Source: an uncultured Eubacteriales bacterium (lineage in GTDB: Bacteria > Bacillota > Clostridia > Monoglobales > Monoglobaceae). Taken from it: DNA of 6,767 nt. A program made the position numbers and the translations under genes. The stretch covers positions 1-6,767 of the forward strand of contig CATVQN010000060.1 of assembly GCA_958346135.1 (NCBI GenBank). Direction: 5' to 3'. Position 1 is the first letter of the stretch; each line of letters starts with the position of its first letter. Shown here piece after piece: positions 1-5,065 of this stretch. The notes under the pieces were generated by a model, which ran no database searches, was not told the DNA's origin, and was given only the letters and a program-made list of their open reading frames with translations.

Positions 1-353
1 TATTTGCTCATCAATTCTTCAGCATCGTTTAAGGTGTGGTTGGGAGACAGAGAAAAGGGGTCTACAATTACGCCGTGCTCACTTCTCTTCACCTTGTCTA
101 CCTCGGCGGCCTGTTCCTCCATGGTCATATTTTTATGGATGATTCCAATACCGCCCTCTCTGGCAATGGCAATCGCCATTCCGGACTCGGTTACCGTGTC
201 CATGGCGGCGCTCATCAGCGGAATATTCAGCTTAATTTTTTGGGTCAAATGGGTGGAAAGATCCGCCTCTCTCCCTACAAAATCAGATTCCTGAGGAACC
301 AGAAGAACATCGTCAAAGGTCAGACCCTCTTTTGCAAATTTGTCGGTATACAA
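1..353 (-). CDS. guaB: IMP dehydrogenase, N-terminal part (cut by window edge)
   Basis: IMP dehydrogenase converts IMP to XMP with NAD+, the committed step of GMP synthesis, in the cytoplasm. Translating the minus strand gives 117 complete codons that read clearly as the family N-terminus: EGLTFDDVLLVP (residues 9-20), NIPLMSAAMDTVTESGMAIA (43-62), GGIGIIHKNM (67-76) and VDKVKRSEHGVI (85-96). The last residues (DAEELMSK) would enter the first CBS domain. The catalytic cysteine loop lies outside the window; the full protein is usually about 485-490 residues. I chose TTG at 353 as start. It gives eight residues before EGLTFDD, as in the Bacillus subtilis protein, and lies 9 nt after a GAAAGGATG block (371-363), the same spacing as for pheT. 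An in-frame ATG at 365 would add four residues, but it sits inside that ribosome-binding block. The family assignment is very secure; the start is less so. Confidence 0.96.
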   Translation of the reverse strand, partial: MYTDKFAKEGLTFDDVLLVPQESDFVGREADLSTHLTQKIKLNIPLMSAAMDTVTESGMAIAIAREGGIGIIHKNMTMEEQAAEVDKVKRSEHGVIVDPFSLSPNHTLNDAEELMSK

Positions 354-527
354 ACCAACCCACATCCTTTCGTGATTTTAATAATAGTTCCCGCTGCGGG
401 GAATCCATGTAAAAAGCAGTGCGCTGCTGCAGCTTGCCTTTTCATTCGCTTTTTCGCTTGCGCTGTGGCGGAAAAGATTTTTTAACCGCCGGACAGTTGT
501 TTTATACAATATAAAAATAATTGATTA
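354..527 (-). promoter_or_regulatory. Structured 5' leader of guaB
   Basis: From the predicted transcription start (about 527) to the guaB start is about 175 nt without a gene. Three hairpins can be read on the minus strand: GGCGG/CCGCC (490-467, A/T-rich loop), AGCAG-CGCA-CTGCT (428-415) followed directly by TTTT, and TTCCC/GGGAA (403-388) with loop CGCAGC. The second is terminator-like but short. I do not recognise a purine or other known riboswitch, and no PurR box. Attenuation of guaB is an inference from the hairpin plus U run. The leader ends with the GAAAGGATG ribosome-binding block at 371-363. Confidence 0.45.
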
Positions 528-539
528 TTCTTTATTGTA
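505..539. repeat. Inverted repeat overlapping the guaB -10 region
   Basis: TACAATA (505-511) and TATTGTA (533-539) are perfect 7-bp inverted arms. Between them lies a second, slightly offset pair, AATAAT (516-521) and ATTATT (524-529). The right arm contains the guaB -10 hexamer, so a bound protein could block the promoter; the transcript start also falls inside. The region is A/T-rich, so chance symmetry is possible. Confidence 0.35.
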
Positions 540-563
540 CCACAATCTGCAGTGCTTCGTCAA
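534..563 (-). promoter_or_regulatory. Predicted guaB promoter
   Basis: On the minus strand, a -35 TTGACG (563-558) and a -10 TACAAT (539-534) are separated by 18 nt. A TG sits one base before the -10 (extended -10). This is a strong sigma-A match pointing toward guaB, and it diverges from the pheS promoter about 70-100 bp away. Confidence 0.65.
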
Positions 564-632
564 CTACCAATTCAGGCAATACCGCATAATTATTGTTGCT
601 GCGGTGTTGTGCTGCTTTTTTGTGAATTTCCC

Positions 633-661
633 TTGTCATATCCCAAATTTTGTGTTACAAT
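633..661 (+). promoter_or_regulatory. Predicted promoter of the pheST-ireB unit
   Basis: TTGTCA (633-638) and TACAAT (656-661) are spaced by 17 nt, with TGT directly before the -10 (extended -10 TGn). Transcription would start near 668, leaving a leader of only about 40 nt before pheS. I see no T-box motif or T-box-sized leader between this promoter and the gene. Confidence 0.75.
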
Positions 662-678
662 AAAACCAAATGACGAAA

Positions 679-700
679 CCGGCGAAGGCCGGATGGAGGT
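679..700 (+). promoter_or_regulatory. pheS leader hairpin and ribosome binding site
   Basis: CCGGC (679-683), loop GAAG, GCCGG (688-692) form a compact 5-bp G/C stem that ends two bases before the Shine-Dalgarno sequence GGAGGT (695-700). The latter lies 8 nt from the ATG at 709 and decides the pheS start. The hairpin is almost the only structure in the short leader. It could stabilise the mRNA 5' end or modulate initiation; neither is shown. Confidence 0.55.
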
Positions 701-708
701 TTCAGTCT

Positions 709-1728
709 ATGAAAGAACAATTAAACACCATTCGCAGCACTGCGGCAACCGCTTTGGAAAATGCCCATACCTTGGCGGACCTGGAGGAGCTGCGCATTCA
801 ATATCTTGGGAAAAAAGGAGAGCTCACTGCCGTGATGAAGGGAATGGGCAAGCTTTCTCCGGAGGAACGACCGGTTATCGGTCAGCTGGCCAATGAGGTG
901 CGGAGCGGAATCGAGCAGGCCTTAGAGGAAAAGAAGGCGGCGCTGGAGGTGCAGGCGGCAGAAGCCAGAATGCAGAGAGAAACCATTGATGTGACCATGC
1001 CCGGCCGCCGCCGTGCGGAGGGAAATAAGCATCCCTTAATCACCGTGCTGGATGATTTGAAGGATATTTTTATCGGCATGGGCTTTACCATTGCAGAAGG
1101 ACCTGAGGTGGAGCTGGATTACTATAACTTTGAGGCACTGAACATCCCCAAGGATCACCCAGCAAGAGATACCCAGGACACCTTCTATATTGATGATGAG
1201 GTGGTTTTGCGTTCCCAGACCTCCCCGGTGCAGGTGCGGACGATGGAAAAGCAGAAGCCTCCGATTCGGATTATTGCGCCCGGCCGTGTTTACAGGAGTG
1301 ATGCGGTGGATGCCACCCATTCACCGGTATTTCATCAGGTAGAGGGATTGGTGGTCGATAAAGGCATTACCATGGCGGATCTAAAGGGAACCCTGGAGGT
1401 CTTTGTGAAGAAGCTTTACGGCGAAGAAACCCGGCTGCGGTTCCGTCCCCATCACTTTCCCTTTACCGAACCCAGTGCCGAGGTGGATATCTCTTGCTTT
1501 AACTGCGGCGGCGAGGGTTGCCGGATCTGTAAGGGCGAGGGTTGGATTGAGATTTTAGGCTGCGGTATGGTACATCCCAGGGTGCTGCAAAACTGCGGTA
1601 TTGACCCGGAGGTGTACTCCGGTTTTGCCTTTGGTATCGGTCTTGAGCGTGTGGCGATGTTTCTGTATGATGTGGATGATCTGCGGCTGTTCTTTGAGAA
1701 CGACATTCGGTTTTTAAAACAGTTCTAG
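709..1728 (+). CDS. pheS: Phenylalanine--tRNA ligase, alpha subunit
   Basis: Catalytic subunit of the cytoplasmic alpha2-beta2 phenylalanyl-tRNA synthetase, which activates Phe with ATP and charges tRNA-Phe. The product is 339 residues, normal for bacterial PheS. The N-terminal coiled-coil domain (about residues 1-88) carries the conserved YLGKKGELT (32-40). The class II catalytic core follows: motif 2 region RPHHFPFTEPS (246-256), a four-cysteine cluster C263-x2-C266 and C271-x2-C274 of the kind seen in many Firmicute PheS proteins, then GWIEILGCGMVHP, and motif 3 GFAFGIGLERVAM from 305. The start at 709 is set by GGAGGT 8 nt upstream. An in-frame ATG at 670 lies only about two bases after the predicted transcription start, has no ribosome binding site and would add 13 unsupported residues. 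First gene of an operon; pheT follows after 31 nt. Confidence 0.98.
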   Translation: MKEQLNTIRSTAATALENAHTLADLEELRIQYLGKKGELTAVMKGMGKLSPEERPVIGQLANEVRSGIEQALEEKKAALEVQAAEARMQRETIDVTMPGRRRAEGNKHPLITVLDDLKDIFIGMGFTIAEGPEVELDYYNFEALNIPKDHPARDTQDTFYIDDEVVLRSQTSPVQVRTMEKQKPPIRIIAPGRVYRSDAVDATHSPVFHQVEGLVVDKGITMADLKGTLEVFVKKLYGEETRLRFRPHHFPFTEPSAEVDISCFNCGGEGCRICKGEGWIEILGCGMVHPRVLQNCGIDPEVYSGFAFGIGLERVAMFLYDVDDLRLFFENDIRFLKQF

Positions 1729-1759
1729 CAGATACAGAGAGGAAAGGATGTAGTTTAAG

Positions 1760-4123
1760 ATGAATTTACCATTGTCCTGGTTAAAGGATTATATGAATAC
1801 AGACGGCATTGACGATGCCGCATATGCCCATGCAATGACCATGTCCGGCTCCATTGTGGAGGGAATTGAAAACCCTGCCAAGGAGATAAAAAATGTAGTG
1901 ACCGGAAAAATTGTTAAAATTGATCCGCATCCGGATGCGGATAAGCTGGTGGTTTGTCAGGTGGATTTGGGCGAGGAAGCGCCCACACAGATTGTAACCG
2001 GAGCTCCCAACGTTTTTGAGGGCGCCATCGTCCCGGTGGCGAAGCATAAAAGCTGTCTGCCCGGCGGTGTGAAGATTACCAAGGGCAAGCTGCGGGGTGT
2101 AGTAAGCTGCGGCATGATGTGCTCTACAGACGAGCTGGGCATTTCTGAGGAGCGCGCTACCGGCATTCTGATTCTGCCGGAGGATACGCCTATCGGCGCA
2201 GATATTGTAGAGGTTTTGGGACTGAGCGAGAGTGTGGCAGAATTTGAAATTACCTCAAACCGTCCCGATTGTATGAGTGTAATCGGTCTTGCAAGAGAGA
2301 CGGCGGCGACCTTTGGCCGGCCTTTCTCAGTGCCGGAGGTTACGGTGCCGGAGTCCGGCGGCGATGTGCATGATTATGCCTCGGTAGAGATTGCCGATCC
2401 TGCGCTTTGTTCTCGGTTTGTGGGCCGGGTTGTGAAAAATGTAAAGATTGGCCCCTCTCCCGAGTGGATGCAAAGACGGCTGAAGGCCTGCGGAATCCGG
2501 GCGATTAACAATGTGGTAGACATTACCAACTATATTATGTTGGAATACGGTCAGCCTATGCATGCCTATGATTTGAATCATGTGGAGGGCAGAAAAATTA
2601 CGGTTCGCAGTGCCAAGGAAGGCGAGCTTTTGGAGACGCTGGACGATCAGCCCAGAACACTGCAGCCGTCTATGATTGTGATAAGCGATGCCAACCGTGC
2701 CATCGGTGTGGCCGGGGTTATGGGCGGTGCAAACTCCGAGGTGACCGATGCCACTACAGAGATTTTGTTTGAGTCAGCCACCTTCAATGCGGTGGCGGTT
2801 CGCCGGGGCGCAAAAGCGCTGGGAATGCGGACCGATGCGTCGGCGCTGTTTGAAAAAGGACTGGACAGCGAGAACTGTGTTCCGGCTATCAACCGTGCCT
2901 GTCAGCTGATGGCAGAATTGGGTGCCGGCGAGGTTGTCAGCGGAATGATTGATGTATACCCCGTGAAAAAGGAGCAGAAGATCCTTCCCTTTGAGCCTGA
3001 GAAAATGAACCGGTTTTTGGGGCTTACGATTCCTGAGCAGGAGATGGTTGAGATTTTAGAGCGACTGGAGTTTTCCGTTCAGGATAATATGGTCTATGTA
3101 CCATCCTTCCGCGGCGATATAGAGGGCATGGCGGATCTTGCGGAAGAGGTTGCCAGAATTTACGGCTATGACAAGATTCCCTCCACCATGCTGCGGGGTG
3201 CTGTAACCGTGGGCGGCAAGAACCAAAAGCAGCGGCTGGAGGATACCGTTCGCAGTGAGCTTTCATCTGCCGGATTGTACGAGGCGGTAACCTTCTCCTT
3301 TATTGACCCCAAGGAATATGATTGGATGCGGATTCCTGCAGACGACAGCCGCCGGAATGTGGTTCGGATTTCCAATCCGTTGGGTGAAGAAAACAGTGTG
3401 ATGCGTACCGATATGCTTTCCTCCTTGATGAAGACGCTGCGCATCAATTATAATCGGCGAAATACCGAGGCGGGAATCTTCGAACTGGGAACAATCTATA
3501 TTCCGCAGAGCGGCGAGACGCTTCCGGCGGAAAAACAGGCCGTTGCCATTGGAATGTACGGCGGCTGTGATTTTTACGATCTAAAGGGGATTGTGGAACA
3601 GCTGCTGAATCGGATTGGGATTTCCAAGTATGAGTTTACGGCTTGCCGGGAGGACGCCTCGTTCCATCCGGGACGCTGTGCCCGGATTTGGGTACGGGGT
3701 AAGCAGATAGGAACGCTGGGGCAGATTCATCCGGAGGCAGCGGCGAATTTTAAGATTGGAACCGAGGTCTATTGTGCGGTTTTGGATTTTGAAACCTTGC
3801 TGGAAAACGCCGATGAGAAAAAGCATTATTGTCCGCTGCCGAAGTTCCCGGCTACCGGCCGTGACATTGCGGTGATTCTGGATAAAGAAATCAATGTGGG
3901 TGAAATTGAGAAGATTATCGAAGTCCAAAAGAGTCGGATTTTAAGGGAATATAAGTTGTTTGACGTCTATGAGGGTGATCAGGTCGGCGAGGGAAAGAAG
4001 AGTGTTGCTTATTCTCTGACCTTCCGTGCCGATGACCGAACATTGACAGACGCCGAGGTGAATCAGGTTGTGGACGGTATTGTTGACGAGCTGAAGGAGA
4101 AGCTGCACGCTGAGCTTCGATAG
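1760..4123 (+). CDS. pheT: Phenylalanine--tRNA ligase, beta subunit
   Basis: Partner of PheS in phenylalanyl-tRNA synthetase; binds tRNA and edits mischarged Tyr-tRNA-Phe. It has 787 residues, full length for the family. Domains in order: EMAP-like OB-fold tRNA-binding domain (about 40-150, with HPDADKL at 57-63 and VTGAPNV at 79-85); EFEITSNRPDCMSVIGLARE (161-180); B3/B4 editing domain (about 210-375, with GQPMHAYDL, FESATFN and RTDASALFEKGLD, so likely pocket residues such as H268, E338 and T358 are kept); B5 (about 405-475, with DIEGMADLAEEVARIYGYD); catalytic-like core (about 485-685); and the C-terminal ferredoxin-fold anticodon-binding domain (about 694-787, FPATGRDIAVI to LTDAEVNQVVDGI). 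The start is supported by GAAAGGATG (1742-1750), 9 nt upstream, and by the typical MNLPLSWLKDY opening. No frameshift or truncation seen. Confidence 0.98.
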   Translation: MNLPLSWLKDYMNTDGIDDAAYAHAMTMSGSIVEGIENPAKEIKNVVTGKIVKIDPHPDADKLVVCQVDLGEEAPTQIVTGAPNVFEGAIVPVAKHKSCLPGGVKITKGKLRGVVSCGMMCSTDELGISEERATGILILPEDTPIGADIVEVLGLSESVAEFEITSNRPDCMSVIGLARETAATFGRPFSVPEVTVPESGGDVHDYASVEIADPALCSRFVGRVVKNVKIGPSPEWMQRRLKACGIRAINNVVDITNYIMLEYGQPMHAYDLNHVEGRKITVRSAKEGELLETLDDQPRTLQPSMIVISDANRAIGVAGVMGGANSEVTDATTEILFESATFNAVAVRRGAKALGMRTDASALFEKGLDSENCVPAINRACQLMAELGAGEVVSGMIDVYPVKKEQKILPFEPEKMNRFLGLTIPEQEMVEILERLEFSVQDNMVYVPSFRGDIEGMADLAEEVARIYGYDKIPSTMLRGAVTVGGKNQKQRLEDTVRSELSSAGLYEAVTFSFIDPKEYDWMRIPADDSRRNVVRISNPLGEENSVMRTDMLSSLMKTLRINYNRRNTEAGIFELGTIYIPQSGETLPAEKQAVAIGMYGGCDFYDLKGIVEQLLNRIGISKYEFTACREDASFHPGRCARIWVRGKQIGTLGQIHPEAAANFKIGTEVYCAVLDFETLLENADEKKHYCPLPKFPATGRDIAVILDKEINVGEIEKIIEVQKSRILREYKLFDVYEGDQVGEGKKSVAYSLTFRADDRTLTDAEVNQVVDGIVDELKEKLHAELR

Positions 4124-4152
4124 AGATACAGAAAAAAGAAAGGATGGTCAGA

Positions 4153-4425
4153 ATGGATCGTAACAACATGATGGATACAATGAAATTTGACGTAAAGGCC
4201 GAACGTCCGATGGAACCCAGAGAGATTCTTTTAAAGGTTTATGACGCACTGTCGGAGAAGGGGTATAATCCGATTAACCAGATTGTTGGATATGTTCTGT
4301 CCGGAGACCCCTCCTATATCACCTCGTATCAAGGAGCGAGAAGCCTGATTCGTAAATTGGAGCGGGACGAAATTTTAGAGGAGGTTGTCACCTTCTACAT
4401 GAATCACAGAGATGATCGGCAATAA
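4153..4425 (+). CDS. ireB: IreB family regulatory phosphoprotein (UPF0297)
   Basis: A 90-residue cytoplasmic protein. The signature KGYNPINQIVGYVLSGDP (36-53) followed by YQGARSLIRKLERDEILEEVV (59-79) identifies the IreB/UPF0297 family. In Enterococcus faecalis, IreB is phosphorylated near its N-terminus by the Ser/Thr kinase IreK and influences cephalosporin resistance. The N-terminal MDTMKFD here keeps a threonine (T9) in a comparable place; that it is phosphorylated is inference. I start at ATG 4153 because GAAAGGATG (4138-4146) lies 6 nt upstream. The ATG at 4144 is part of that block and would add three residues. The gene sits 29 nt after pheT and probably shares its transcript. In many Firmicutes this gene instead lies beside ruvX and alaS, so the pheT linkage is a lineage-specific arrangement. 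Confidence 0.95.
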   Translation: MDRNNMMDTMKFDVKAERPMEPREILLKVYDALSEKGYNPINQIVGYVLSGDPSYITSYQGARSLIRKLERDEILEEVVTFYMNHRDDRQ

Positions 4426-4440
4426 GCAGCGTGACGCTGC
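4426..4440 (+). other. Perfect hairpin abutting the ireB stop codon
   Basis: GCAGCG (4426-4431), loop TGA, CGCTGC (4435-4440) form a perfect 6-bp G/C-rich stem beginning at the base after the TAA stop. No T run follows, so it is not a standard terminator. It could protect the 3' end of the upstream mRNA. The stretch 4441-4497 holds only one further small stem (TGCCG-TAG-CGGCA, 4483-4495). Confidence 0.5.
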
Positions 4441-4497
4441 ACCCATTGCCGTTCTGACTCGGTGATTATGATTTTTCGCAGATGCCGTAGCGGCAAC

Positions 4498-4538
4498 AAA
4501 AAAGTAAAGGCAACAGCCGTTCATTGTGCGGTGTTGCC
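4498..4538 (-). terminator. Second terminator for the minus-strand regulator
   Basis: GGCAACA (4509-4515) pairs with TGTTGCC (4532-4538), with a further CCG/CGG (4517-4519 and 4529-4531) after a single unpaired G at 4516. Read on the minus strand, the stem is followed by TTTACTTTTTT (4508-4498), a good U-rich tail. On the plus strand the tail is poor. It therefore looks like a back-up terminator for transcripts of the Xre regulator gene reading toward ireB. Confidence 0.6.
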
Positions 4539-4556
4539 TAAATATTTCCTATGATG

Positions 4557-4589
4557 AAAAACAGCGTGATGGTGTCGCGCTGTTTTTTT
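4557..4589. terminator. Bidirectional Rho-independent terminator
   Basis: ACAGCG (4561-4566) and CGCTGT (4578-4583) form a stem around an 11-nt loop. It is extended by A residues on the left and seven T residues on the right (4583-4589). It fits a terminator for the pheST-ireB unit on the plus strand and, with the A run read as U on the other strand, for the convergent regulator, whose stop codon lies directly beside it at 4590-4592. Confidence 0.8.
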
Positions 4590-4931
4590 CTATAATTTAT
4601 CAATATTTTCTGCTAATATTTTTATCACGGCATAAAGTCGCTTGTATTGCTCATCCCTTGCATGATCAATGGCGTGAAAAATGCCGGATAGATTCCTGTC
4701 AGCAGAATTGGAAACGTCGAGAAGAAGATAATCCGTGCTGACGTTTAAGACCTCGGATATCGTAATCAGCGATTCAATCGACAACGCCCGTGTTCCTCGT
4801 TCAATATGACCGATGTGTGCGGTGGATAAGCCACAGACCTCGGCCAATTGCTCCTGGGTTAGGTGCTTTTGTTTTCTTACTTTTCGAATACGTTCTCCTA
4901 AAGCAGCATAGTCAAACTCACTTTTCATCAT
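4590..4931 (-). CDS. Xre-family helix-turn-helix transcriptional regulator
   Basis: A 113-residue DNA-binding protein. Residues about 11-70 form a Cro/C1-type HTH domain: LGERIRKVRKQKHLTQEQLA, then the recognition helix STAHIGHIERG (36-46), then a third and fourth helix ending in LNVSTDYLLL. The tail (about 72-113, with HARDEQYKRLYAVIKILAENI) is probably a short dimerising helix. Two adjacent ATGs, at 4931 and 4928, could start it. AGGCGGTGA (4941-4933) leaves 4 nt from its GGCGG core to the first and 7 nt to the second, so the second may be the true start. It is convergent with ireB and divergent from the SLH gene. A palindrome lies within its own promoter, suggesting autorepression. It is likely cytoplasmic, with no sensor domain visible. 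The ligand or signal is unknown. Confidence 0.9.
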   Translation of the reverse strand: MMKSEFDYAALGERIRKVRKQKHLTQEQLAEVCGLSTAHIGHIERGTRALSIESLITISEVLNVSTDYLLLDVSNSADRNLSGIFHAIDHARDEQYKRLYAVIKILAENIDKL

Positions 4932-4950
4932 TTCACCGCCTATCAGTACT

Positions 4951-4975
4951 AATTATAAACCAATAGTTTATATTT
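4951..4975. promoter_or_regulatory. Palindromic operator candidate in the regulator promoter
   Basis: TATAAAC (4954-4960), spacer CAATA, GTTTATA (4966-4972) is a perfect 7-bp inverted repeat, with partial symmetry extending to 4951 and 4975 (AA against TT). It lies between the -35 and -10 of the minus-strand promoter and overlaps the -10. This is the typical place for autorepression by a dimeric HTH protein. That the neighbouring regulator binds here is inference. Confidence 0.55.
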
Positions 4976-4980
4976 ATTAA
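4952..4980 (-). promoter_or_regulatory. Predicted promoter of the Xre regulator gene
   Basis: On the minus strand the -10 is the consensus TATAAT (4957-4952). The -35 is a weaker TTAATA (4980-4975) at a 17-nt spacing. The start point would be near 4945, giving a very short leader before the ribosome binding site at 4941-4933. Confidence 0.6.
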
Positions 4981-5000
4981 GGTATTATTAGGATTAAATA

Positions 5001-5029
5001 TTGACTAATAGCATTATTTGTGCTATGAT
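5001..5029 (+). promoter_or_regulatory. Predicted SLH-gene promoter with internal inverted repeat
   Basis: TTGACT (5001-5006) and TATGAT (5024-5029) are 17 nt apart, with TGC before the -10 (extended -10). Inside the spacer, ATAGCA (5008-5013) and TGCTAT (5021-5026) form a perfect 6-bp inverted repeat with a 7-nt gap, the right arm entering the -10. This could be an operator. Transcription would start near 5036, and the ribosome binding site AAGGTGG (5051-5057) is 8 nt from the ATG at 5066. Confidence 0.7.
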
Positions 5030-5065
5030 AAAGAAAAAATAATAATAGATAAGGTGGAATGTTTT

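Noticed and set aside
36..485. Plus-strand reading frames over the left edge (4-294 and 36-485)
   Set aside because: They are antisense to guaB and its leader. The minus strand gives an unmistakable IMP dehydrogenase, and the plus translations resemble nothing.
670..708. Longer pheS start at ATG 670
   Set aside because: It lies about two bases from the predicted transcription start and has no ribosome binding site. The GGAGGT at 695-700 fits the ATG at 709.
366..708. T-box or purine riboswitch between guaB and pheS
   Set aside because: I looked for the T-box bulge sequence and the purine aptamer core on both strands and found neither.
4526..4741. Plus-strand reading frame of 71 codons after ireB
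   Set aside because: It runs through the bidirectional terminator and the opposite strand of the Xre regulator, lacks a ribosome binding site, and has no recognisable product.
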